From Rhabditoides inermis (Eukaryota; Nematoda; Chromadorea; Rhabditida; Rhabditidae), in NCBI GenBank assembly GCA_963966185.1, contig CAWZYM010000185.1, forward strand, positions 486,001-550,000: DNA of 64,000 bases, read 5' to 3'. Shown piece after piece: positions 25,883-37,068 of this stretch. The first letter of the stretch is position 1; every line of letters begins with the position of its first letter. The translations under genes and the position numbers were made by a program. The notes under the pieces are model-generated. The model was not told the DNA's origin, ran no database searches, and worked only from the letters and a program-made list of their open reading frames with translations.

Positions 25883-26002
25883 TCACAGCTCAATCTTGTC
25901 CTGCCTGCTCATCTTCCTCTGCTCGTCCGTCTCGTACGCCCAGAAGTGGTTCGGGCGGCGGCCCTCGCGACCATACTCACGCTGTCTGCAAGAGAAGCGT
26001 CC

Positions 26003-26054
<52 letters not shown>

Positions 26055-29000
26055 GAGAGCTGCCGTACCTGCTGACGATGGCGCTGAATGTGCTGATGCA
26101 GTTTCCGATAAACTCGTCCGCGAGTTGCAGGATGGCGAGCGACACGTACGGATTCTCCTCCTTGGCCGGCTGGCGCACAGCCACCACCTACACACATGTG
26201 CTATGGAATATGGATGAATACATTGAAGTGGGTGATTGATGACTGGTGTGATATTCAATTGTAGTTTAAATTACTCCTTTGAAACCTACTTGTCACAACC
26301 GTAACAAAAAGTAGAACCAAAAATTGGTATGTCTACACTTGGCTATACTCATATCGCATAAGTTGGAAGTAGCAAACCATTATTCAACACATTCAAATCC
26401 CACGTAAAACACTCGGTCAAAACCTAATCTTCCTGGAAAATCCAACAGGTCTACGCATCAAAAAAACGCATATATTCTTTCCAATCAAATCCTCACCCAC
26501 GCACATCGTATGGCTTGAGTGCGGCGTTGAGCTCGTCGATCATGTGGTCCTTGTCGCTCGCCACGAACACACTCCGCGCCCCGCTCCTCCCGACCAACCC
26601 AGCCACCTGCAAAGAAGAGACAATATAGAAAGTCAAGTAGTCAAGTAAAAGTCACCTACCTGCAATGAAGACAATAGAGAAAGTCAAGTAGTCAAGTCGA
26701 ATTCACCTACCTACACACAGACAATATTCATGTCTAAAAAGGTTAAGGAGACCGAGTTCATGTTCACTACTTATCCTCAACAAATTAGTGGCATGCAACA
26801 TCAGGAAAATCCATTCTCGCTCAAATAAGTTTCAACAATTGAATATTCAATAAAAAAAGAAGTATCCAATAATATCATAGCCTTAATATCACCACGCTAC
26901 GCTCTTATCCTTCCACCCCCCCCCCCACCTGTTCGACGACCGTCTTCTTGCTGGGCGCGCACATCTCCCTGGTCAGCTTGCGGCCCTCCTCCCCTCCCCC
27001 ATACTCCGACGTGCACTGCGCACTCGCAAACAGCTCCTCCCTCGAGCCGTCCAAGTGCTCGCACACACGCACCTGCAACGACAATAGATTCATGAGCGGC
27101 ACGTGAGGCAGGCACACGCACTTGCAAACTGCAAACAATGAATATGTGTGTTGTCAACTTTTCACATATCAATGTATTCATCTAGGGTCGATTAGAAAAC
27201 CTGTAAGGGTGACGTATTGAACGAGGATAATAATGCAACGAAAATCATGCAATGGTGAAACATATTTACAACGAAATCAAAATCAAAATGAATTTGCAAC
27301 ATGTTTCGGAATAAGATATTCACAAAGAATGACACAAAATAAAAGATGCATGGTTAATGAACTAAAGGACCTAATTTACGCAAACTGTGTTTGAAATTTA
27401 TGTTGAACACCTTATCGCACTCGCACATTACCTATGACTATTCCGCAACACACTACGTGTGGTGATGATACATATTCCCCACAATTCAACAATTAATACA
27501 GTACCCCCCCCCCAAACGCACCCAGTCGACGTCGTTTCTCAGATGGATGCCGACGTAGGGCCGCTGCAGGTGGTCCGAGATGAACTGCCGCGCCTTGCCC
27601 TGCAAAGCGCATTCCAATCAAAGCCACCACGAATCACACATTGACACTGCCTCCAACCCAAATACCCTCCTCACTGCACCCTGCTTGCCCTCACCGCTTC
27701 TTACAAGCACTTTCTAGTCAAAATAACCGCCAACCCACACAATGTCAGTAATGAGTAATAATACGCAAGTCTATTCCACCCTTCCCACCTGTATCCTGCT
27801 GGTCCATCGGAAGTGCTTGACAATGTGCCAGTTCTTGTGGTGTGAGGGGAAGGCGGCGGGCGCCGAGCTGAACGCCAGCACCGGGTGCGACGACGGCGGG
27901 AATCTGCGACCGGGCACACGTGTATGCGTGTCACATTTGTCACTTCCGCTGTCACATCCGTCATATTTGTATGTGTGCAACTATCTATTTTACAATTTTA
28001 CTTGATCAAAATACACTTCACACTGAAAGCATATAGGTATAGGCATAAAAAAGCTCAACTTTAATAACTCGTTCTTTATAAAATCAACATCCATCACCAG
28101 CACCACTACTCACTTCTAATCTGTCACTGTCTCAGGTTCACGTTACAAAAAAACCTATCCAAAATACCAAAGCAAAAAGCGTCAGACCAAAATTAAATGC
28201 ATACATCCCGGCGCTTTGAGAAGTTAATTTCCGGATGATGACTCACGTACGGAAGATTAAATGATCTCGAAGTTACGAAATAATGTTTTTGACCATACGT
28301 ACGAAATGGAAAAGACCCGAGCGGAGTTATGGACCGGTAACAAGCGGAGAGCGTATTAAATTCAAAAAATCATGAAGACATGGATGGTGCACCGGTTTAA
28401 AATTCAATTTTCGTACGTTTGATATTTTTCCCAAATGAAGTAATTTACGCTCTTTCAAAGCAGTAAAAAAGAAATGTGAGGGACCAAATAAAAATCTAGC
28501 TTCTCAAAGTGACTCACTCTGGACTCAAAGAATCTCAAGCAACTTTGTCAGCTACTTCTCTCTATTCTAATATTTAATTTTCGTACGTTTGATAGTACCA
28601 ACCTTTTAGTAATAAAATAACATAAATTCATGCATAGTTACAGAATTATGTGTTACCTGTGTGGTGAGATAGGTAGGTCTGGGATTTGGGTCGTGATATA
28701 ATAATGATAGCGGTTCACAACTCCGATCGGGATTTTTCCCTACGTACTACGTACGGAAAGTTTGAGTCACTTCTCACATGTCTCTATGTATGATTAAATG
28801 AACCGAAAAAGAGAAATATCCTCACTTCTCGATCCACGCCTTGTATGCGCCACTAGCGGACAGCTCGTATCCGCCGGGGATCTCGCCGAAGTACTCGTCG
28901 CCGTCGAACTCCACCCCCGCCGCGTCCCAGAACGGACCGAACGGGTTGCCGTCCTGCAACCCGATTGGTGATGAAACCACACAAACTACGTCTCGTCCAA

Positions 29001-30133
29001 CACATACAATTCCATCATGCAATGCTTGACAATTGCACATCCGTGCCGACACGAAATCACCAAACGGTACACTTACAATCAATATCTGATAAGAAATCTA
29101 TAATTGATTTGAAGAGAAACGAGTGAGAGTCAGCCGACTACACAAACGTCTCTCTATCTATCGCATTCCCCGTCCTCCACACCTACTGGCATTCATAACA
29201 ACACACAAAATACGTTCCACCCAACAAATACACTACCTTGACCGCTCAACAATCCATTCTGTCAAACAAACAAATCGAAACGGTGAAACAATCACAAACA
29301 TGGTTGCGTGAATCCCCCCCCCCTTCCCCACCTTAGCCTGGCATCCGGGCGGCGCCGTCTTGTCGTTGAACGCCTGCCGAGGCGACCAGCACAGCGCTAA
29401 AACCAACAACGTAAAAATGGAATTCACAAAAAATCACAACAGGAGCAATACGTTTCTCCAATAAAATAAATGCCAATTAAACAAAACAAAAAACATCCAA
29501 TAATTCTCATGAAGAAGATACAAAACATTGAAACATCTCCTACCTAATCCCCATTGACCCCCCTTCCTATCCAGCTACTCACCCCTCCTCTCTCCCTTGG
29601 GCCACACTGCGGGGGCGACGTCTCGCATGAACTGCTTCATGGGAATCACCCGCAGCAGCTGCTCCAGCGGCTTCACCTGGAACAAGTCCTCCCACGCAAC
29701 CGTGTCCTGCAACAAAATATGTATGAGCATGTATATATGTATCACACCGTCTCTGTAAGAATCGGTCGAGGTGGTTAGTAGGAGCTATGTTGGCGCATAT
29801 AGGGGTTTTCGAAGGTCCGTAGAGGACCTTCGAAAACCCCTATATGCGCCAACATAGCTCCTAGTATCCACAAGCCCGAAAAGTGTTCGATTCTTACAGA
29901 GACGGTGTGGTATAACGCGATGGTTCTATTGCTCACAACGTCATCATATCAAAGATAACATTTTCATGAAACATATCTCAAGCAACAAAAAACGCACAGC
30001 CTTGGCAATGTTGTTGTACTCAAGGAATGGCGGGAGGACGAGCGTCCGGTCCAGGTCGCGGGCGAACGCGATCGCACCCAGCGCCTGGTCAATCTGGTTG
30101 CCGAACCGACCTGTAAGACATCTTCTCTTTACG

Positions 30134-30173
<40 letters not shown>

Positions 30174-30353
30174 AAGTCTTTGACCACCAGATATTCCAAA
30201 CTCTCCCAATGCCATACGATTACAGATAAATCAGTTTAATAAACTCCCCCCCCCCCTCCCGCACTCACCCATGCAGGGGCAGTAGACGACGTAGCCCTTG
30301 GGATCGATGTGGACAGCTGCCGCCGCAGCGAAGAGTAGTAGAAGCAGCCGCAT
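25883..30353 (-). CDS. pofut1: GDP-fucose protein O-fucosyltransferase 1
   Basis: Eleven exons in phase (5' to 3'): 30269-30353, 29998-30110, 29583-29706, 29332-29396, 28826-28953, 27789-27903, 27522-27599, 26929-27072, 26505-26606, 26069-26187, 25883-25985; 391 residues, close to the human enzyme's length. Signal peptide [15 protein letters not shown], then [15 protein letters not shown], the donor-binding start of the family; [24 protein letters not shown] with the catalytic-site Arg in HLR (about residue 231); SVFVASDKD; and [11 protein letters not shown]. It ends KIEL, a KDEL-like ER-retention signal, as expected since POFUT1 works in the ER lumen. It transfers fucose to Ser/Thr in EGF repeats of Notch-type proteins. 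The intron between the last two exons is an 83-bp CT microsatellite (sense strand). The donor after exon 2 could be GCT|GTGCGT or AAG|GCTGTG; both keep phase. Confidence 0.95.
28006..28825. other. POFUT1 intron part, no feature
   Basis: Within the intron 27904-28825. No ORF. The phrase AATTTTCGTACGTTTGATA occurs twice (about 28414 and 28573), a short direct repeat, and CGTACGGAA-type motifs recur; otherwise nothing seen. Confidence 0.4.
29742..29910. repeat. Foldback element with near-perfect 43-bp inner hairpin
   Basis: Inner arms 29776-29818 and 29824-29866 pair over 43 bp with one mismatch around a 5-nt loop. Outer arms (about 23 bp, 29742-29764 and 29888-29910, containing CCGTCTCTGTAAGAATCG) are also inverted copies. 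It lies in the POFUT1 intron 29707-29997. No ORF; a MITE-type insertion that would form a long dsRNA hairpin in the pre-mRNA. Confidence 0.85.
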
Positions 30354-30688
30354 AGCGAGAGACAGACAATAGAGTGGGGGATGAAAGGGCCAAGGAGGGC
30401 GGTTACCAAGCGGCCACAGGTGCACTGCTGCCCATTCACAGCGCACCCCGCTGATAACAGAGGTCAGCTATCAGAAAGAGAGAACGGGTAATAAAGTAGT
30501 TTATCTGGGGACGCCACGGCAACCTCTCCTACGCACTCAATTCACACATTGATATGTTAGAGATTTATTATTTACAACTTATGCAACAGAGGGAAAGCAA
30601 GAACGTATGTCACACACTATCACAGGGCCCGTTAGGATTAGCGGAATAGGTTAGATTTGGGAGCATAGCAGAAGGGGACAGGTGGGGA

Positions 30689-31838
30689 TCACAAGACAAT
30701 AAGGAGAAAGACAAGGAAGAAGAGGAGCGCCGAGAGGATCATGATAGCTTTGCATTGCCGTTGGTCTGCAACGAAATACCTTTCTAATTATGTTTCAATT
30801 TTCCATAACAGCAACTATACGTTTCTACGTGTACACAAAAAAAGTCGAAAATGTGATGGCGTCAATCCCACCTCTACTTCTCCTATGAAAACGCAACAAC
30901 AATCCCCGGGGATCGGCGAACCAAATCACGAAATGCACTGAGCAACTATACGTTTCTACGTGTACACAAAAAAATGTCATGGAGTCATGGATTCAATTTC
31001 ACTACGATGAACGCAACAACAATCCCCGGACCGAATAAAAAACTGAGCAACAATACGTTTCTCGTGTACTACACAAAACATGTCATGGATTTAAAGAGTC
31101 AATCACTTATTCCCATTATTTTTGAAACACAACAAGCCTGAAACGAATGCACTGACCGTCCTCGAGGTGCGTGAGCTTGGCCATCTTCTTCATCACCCCG
31201 TCCAGCTTCGAGTCCACCCGATCCATATCCGCGCCCAGATCGTCCAACATACTGCAGTTTGTATGAATTAGATAATTATATACACTATATTAAATAAGAC
31301 GAGCTGCGGCATACAGCATACACACAAAGTATAAAAAAGTTCATATTTCATCCCTCACAAAGAAATGCAAGGGAATAAAAAACAAAAAAACATGGTCTGC
31401 TAAAGGATGGAAAACAGTGGAATCAAAGTCACCCACATTGCCTGGTGCTCCAGCTCGTCTCCGATCTGGTGGCTCATGTTCTTCAGCGTGCTCACCGACC
31501 GCCCCACCTGCTCCAAGTCATCGTCCTGCTCACGGAACATCTCCTGCAACGACATGTTCTTTCTTTTAAAATCAATAGCGTACTACGATTAGTTTGCCCT
31601 TAAATTATGTTAATTGAGTCAGACGTGAAACGTACTGTTACCGTTAACTGTTATTTTAACGGGGTGCAATCGAAGTTTTTGGCAATGTTGCAGTAAGTAA
31701 CTCTTCGTAAATAATTCATGCAAATCTCACCTCCTGCTTCATGAGTATGTCCTGGAAGGTGTTGGAGCGATCGTTCGACGACGACCCGACTTCGTCGTCG
31801 TCCGCCAATCGAGAGTACCGGTAACCGCCCGCGGCCAT
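30689..31838 (-). CDS. Syntaxin-6/10-like Qc-SNARE, short form
   Basis: Four exons in phase (5' to 3'): 31731-31838, 31437-31543, 31157-31251, 30689-30765; 128 residues. The SNARE motif runs EQDDDLEQVGRSVSTLKNMS, then HQIGDELEHQAIMLDDLGAD and DRVDSKLDGVMKKMAKLTHL, with the zero-layer Gln in EHQA. A C-terminal membrane anchor (IMILSALLFFLVFLLIVL) ends the protein at the last residue. This pattern is closest to syntaxin 6/10, used in endosome to trans-Golgi fusion. The usual N-terminal three-helix domain is absent: only ~35 residues precede the motif. An in-frame TAG and a TTTAG acceptor 6 nt upstream of ATG support this start. Divergent from IFT81, 265 bp apart. Confidence 0.85.
30806..31080. 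repeat. Three direct repeats in a SNARE intron
   Basis: Units start near 30806, 30943 and 31050 with ACTATACGTTTCTACGTG followed by TACACAAAAAAA; the first two also share GCAACAACAATCCCCGG at their ends. Unit spacing 106-137 bp, with divergence in the middle. Confidence 0.6.
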
Positions 31839-31849
31839 TGGGTACTAAA
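31839..31849 (-). promoter_or_regulatory. Candidate trans-splice acceptor, SNARE gene
   Basis: Minus strand GTTTAG ends 6 nt before the start codon (TACCCA|ATG). Position and short leader fit spliced-leader addition; genomic sequence alone cannot prove it. Confidence 0.4.
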
Positions 31850-32029
31850 CATGAGTACTATTGTATTGTTTACACAACTACATCACAAACCATTTAAAAC
31901 ATAATAAAACAGCAACACAACAATAAAACAACAAAATTCGAAATTCACTGTGCCAATTCATCGTGTATCAGATTGTGCAATGCGGTGTTACACTACATGG
32001 CGCACAACGCAGTCATACACAACGCGGTA

Positions 32030-32043
32030 GTAGCCATAGAAAC
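32030..32043 (+). promoter_or_regulatory. X-box (RFX/DAF-19 site) upstream of IFT81
   Basis: GTAGCCATAGAAAC fits the RYYNYYATRRNRAC consensus at 13 of 14 positions (the third base, A, is the mismatch) and ends 60 bp before the IFT81 ATG at 32104. X-boxes at about this distance drive ciliary genes, including IFT genes, in nematode ciliated neurons. Confidence 0.75.
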
Positions 32044-32103
32044 GGACGCGCATAAGAGGGGTCGAAAACAACTACATTTCAATATTTTCATCCATAATCT
32101 ACA

Positions 32104-33730
32104 ATGACGGACGCTATTCGTCTCATCGTGGATAGTCTGAACAAGCCGCCGTTCAACGAGACCCTCACCATCATCACCTACGATGCCCTGCGCGGACAGA
32201 GACTGCTGCAGATTCTCAGCGATGTCGTCAGGTGGGTGATTGAAACATATCAGTTTCGAATACTTCACATGACGATACTAAAGTAGCAGTCAGTCTCTTC
32301 AAAACACTCCGGAATGCCTTCGGAACACCTCCGAATACTTCGGAATGCCTTGCTATCTATTTGAAACGCTTCGGAATAGGTTCTGAAAACACTGACCGCA
32401 CCATCGAATGGTTTGAATTGAATCAATTGGTGTTTCAGCTGGATCAGCGACTCGGAGCGGGTGGACGTCAAGTCGGAGGCGGCCGAGGACACGGCGATGC
32501 GCCTGTTCAACCACCTACGAATACTACGCTTCCGACCGCCGACCGACATCGAACAGCTGTGAGTGTCTCATACATGATGATGGGGAAATGAACCACCGTA
32601 TATATTTACCTTATGTTAGAAATATTACTGTTACTTATTTACTGTTTACTTATTTATTTACTTTTATTTACTGTTTATTTATTTACTGTTACTGTTATTA
32701 TATTACTGTATATTACTGTCATATTACTGTTAGAAATATTACTGTAGTTTTTCTAATCTATCTCATTCCTTTCACCCACACTCCAGTGACGAGTGGCGTG
32801 CGGGGATAGTGGAGGGCTCGCCAGCCGCTGTGAACCCCGTGCTCGCGTACCTCTTCTCGAATGTCGAGCCACTCAAGGAGAGAGCCTACCTGGCGCGGTG
32901 AGTCTCTCTCTCTCCCTCTCTCTCTCTCTCTCCCTCCCTCTCTCCCTCTCTCTACCCCCCCCCCCTCTCTCCAGCTTCCTTGTGCGCGTGGAGATCCCTG
33001 GTGAGGTGCAGGACATGGAGACCACACAACTGCAGCAGGACATCCAGCAGCTCATGCAGCAGTTCAAGGTGTGTGAGATGAAAGAAATTGAACTATTGGG
33101 AAATTGTATCACACACCACACCACCACGCCACCGCCAGGAAGTTCTGTGTATAAGCGTAGATATAGTCGCCGCCTAGAGGATAGTTTCTGCTATTGACAG
33201 CCGGGGTCAGTTGGCGAAACTCAGTCGCGAGCGAGAGAGGTCAGACGGCGCGAGAAAGACTCGAGTGTGTCGCAGGCCTCTTTGATCGATATCAGCGTTT
33301 GAATGCGCGCGCTTGGGTCTTCTCACGACTAGAAGGTAGATCGAATGCGACAAGAGGGTAGATCAATTTTCTATCGTGACCCGGCGAACTATCTTTCTGA
33401 ATAATGTTATAGCTACTTCTAGATTCAATTGTCTTGAGTGAGGTTTGATTGATAGACAGAGTGACTCCTAGAATCAATCTAGACTAGGCTGTTTGGTTGA
33501 GTTTCGACGGTATGACACGAAACACACCGTGTACGTTTCATCAAACAACCATAAGCCCCCGTCATATTTTGATAAATATCATCAGTATTTGATCTCCTTC
33601 CAAAAATACAGGACACACATCAACGCGTTACCGATCTGCGAGGCGATTCCATGATGCTGGACGATATCAAGGCGAGGAGAGAGAGAGAGAGACGGAGAGA
33701 GATAGAGAGAGAGACGGAGAGAGAGAGACG

Positions 33731-33765
<35 letters not shown>

Positions 33766-35762
33766 GGAGAGATAGAAAGAGAGAGAGAGAGAGAGAGCGA
33801 GAGAGAGCGAGAGAGATTGCAGACTGACCTCCGTTCGATGGAGCAGGAGAAAGAGCAGCTGGGGCGGAAGATCGACAAGGTGCAGCGCCGGGTGCGCAAC
33901 CTGCCTAATCTCGACAGGTGAGAGATGTGATAACACAGTAGTTAGTAGTTTCATTTGGAGAATATGCTACACAGATGAATGAGAAAGAGAACACCTAACA
34001 ACAGATAAATTTTGGAATCTGTGCTAGAGTCCTCTCCTACTCCTAACCTCTGAGCGGGACTTGTTTTTATACAAAAACTTGTGTTTCACTAAGTGTAAAA
34101 GCTGGAAACAAGATTCGAACGACACCTTTTTCATTCCAGAATTCTCTCGTTCGCGGCGCAGCACCGGCGCGAGTCGGAGCGAGTGGAGACCATGCACCAC
34201 CAGAGGACCGAGCTGCGCAACAGCATCATGCACGCCGAGCAGAAGGTACTGTACTCTACCGTATACCTTACTTTCGCAAGAAGGTCGGAATATTCTTCCA
34301 CCGTAGATTTAACTTTTTAAGATCAATTCTAGGATGAAGATTTATATTTTTCCAAGAAGATCAATTTATTCTCACCGTAACACTTATCTTTGCAAGAAGA
34401 TCAAATTATTCTCTTACCGTAACACTTATCTTTGCAAGAAGATCAAATTATTCTCCTACCGTACCACTTATTTTTGCAAGAAGATCGAATTATTTTCCTA
34501 CCGTAACACTTATCTTTGCAAGAAGATCAAATTATTCTTTCATCGTAGATTTAACTTTTTCAAGATCAAGTCTACGCTAAAGATCTATTTTTGCAAGAAG
34601 GTTAAATTATTCTCTTACCGTATCATTTATTTTTTGCAAAAATATCAAATTATTCTCCTACCGTAACACTTATCTTCGCAAGAAGATCAAATTATTCTCC
34701 TACCGTAACACTAATCTTTGCAAGAAGATCAAATTATTCTCCTACCGTAACACTTATCTTTGCAAGAAGATCAAATTATTCTCCTACCGTAACACTTTTC
34801 TTTGCAAGAAGATAAAATTATTCTCCTACCGTAACACTTTTCTTTGCAAGAAGATCAAATTATTATCCTACCGTAACCCTTATCTTTGCAAGAAGATCAA
34901 ATTATTCTCCTACCGTAACACTTATTTTTTGCAAGAAGATCAAATTATTCTCCTACCGTAACATTTATTTTTGTCAGAAGATCAAAGTATTCTCTTACCG
35001 TAACACTTATTTTTGCAAGAAGATCAAATTATTCTCCTACCGTAACATTTAATTTTTACAAGAAGTTGAAATTCTCCTACCGTAACACTTCTTATCTTTG
35101 CAAGAAGATCAAATTATTCTTCTACATGTGCCCTAAAGAGATACAGTGGGTGTGTAAATCATTCAGCCGCCAGTAGAGAGCGCAGAGAGCGCAGAGTGCG
35201 AGGCGGCAAAAATCGATAGACATGCGAGAGCACGCGAATAAATTTACATTCAAACTTTCGCTTTTCAAATGCACAACGGCCGAGCGGAGTGGTGGCGAAA
35301 CTAAATACTCCCTGTACTGTACCGGCTGGCAGTAAGTGTGATAGAGAGTGTGCAATCGCAGTGACAGTTAGAAGCTAGAATGCATAAGATCATATGCGCG
35401 TGTTCTTATTTGTTCAAGTATTTGCCGCTAGAAAGCGTACACAAATAATTAAATCTGCATGACTTTTCAAACCAATGAAATTTGAAACTTTGAAATATTT
35501 ATCTAAATCTAATACACAAGTTTTCGCAATTGACACTCACTCCAATATAAGGAGATATGATTGTCCACCCCTGTTTTAAACTCTCGTGTGTGGAATGGGC
35601 GCAGAATGTTCACAAACACGGAGAGGACTCCATTGTTTCTCCGATTTATTCTTTAAAAAATCACGTTTGCAGAGCCAGCGCTTATCTGCTCAGCTGGCGG
35701 AGCTACAGAAACAGGGAGCCAACATCGATCCCACACATCTGGTGGCAGAGCTGGAGGTGAGA

Positions 35763-35845
<83 letters not shown>

Positions 35846-37027
35846 TGACAACTGTATCCAGGACGAGATCGAGAGCAACACGTACATCCTCAACACCCAG
35901 CTGGCGCGTGAAGTGGATCAGGTAAGAGATAGTAGAACAAAGAGTCAGAGTCAGAGTTAGAAATAGAATAGATGAACATGAAATGAAGTAGAATGAAGAA
36001 CTTGATAGGCTAACGCCTGGATCAGAATCAGAATATTTATCTCGAATCAAGAAGCACACAATATCGATTACGTAAACTACGGTAAGATAGGTAAAATACA
36101 GTAATACAATGCCAACTGCGAGTTCCAACAACACGGATTTCGGTGCGCCCGTAGATGCGTACGTGTTGTTGGTTATGCTTATCATCCCCTGCTTGCGGCT
36201 TCTGGGAAAGTTTCGATCTCGGCGGCGGAAGATTAACGCCTGGATAGCAGAAGACATTCCCATCCCCTCTTCTCCCCGCAGGCAAGCCAGCTGCGCAGAG
36301 ACCCCTCATTTGTTTGTCGGGATAACATGAGTCTTTCTGTCTGTCCCTCGATCCCCTTCTCCCTTCCAGGCCCGCCAGCTGGTGTCGGAGCTGCAGCGGG
36401 TGGCCGACACGCCCGCCATCGACGCCAACGACGTGCACAAGATGCAGCAGCAGGTCGGGCCGAGCACAATCAATCAATCGTGCACTTTGAAATTCTCATA
36501 GACTTTGAAAGTGGGTGAACACTGTAGTTATGAACCTTCATACACTTCCAACTTAAAAGTGGATGTGTTGATATTCATAATCTTGATGTTGGCAGATCGA
36601 CGCGCGCTCGTCGCGCATCATGCAGCTGGAGCAAGACCGCGACAAGCACGAGGAGAACTACGACGAGAACTTCTCCATATACAGGTCCGACACGTATACA
36701 ACTCACGAAAATAACTGGTCATCATCCAACACGACCAACCGACTAGTGTATTCATGACATGAGGGATCACGATATCATATCCCATTCGCCCAGACCATGC
36801 TACGGAATAATATTATTATTAGTCTTTGCAATTATACGTATCAACTTGTGATACGCATCCAACATAAAGATCTCTATGAAACATGCCTATTGCTTTGAAA
36901 CGTATCGACCGCTTGCAGGCACCAAGCGGCGGCGGTGGAGCGGAAGAAGGCGGCGGTAGCCAATAAGCTGCACGAGGCGAGGCTAGAGCTCAAGGCCATC
37001 GAGAAGCAGATGGGTATCTGCTCCCTT

Positions 37028-37068
<41 letters not shown>

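Noticed and set aside
29776..29866. microRNA precursor
   Set aside because: The stem is almost perfectly paired over 43 bp with another inverted repeat outside it; this fits a foldback transposon better.
34334..34666. 110-codon ORF with repeated YLCKKIKLFSYR
   Set aside because: Translation of the 42-bp satellite (multiple of 3), inside an IFT81 intron.
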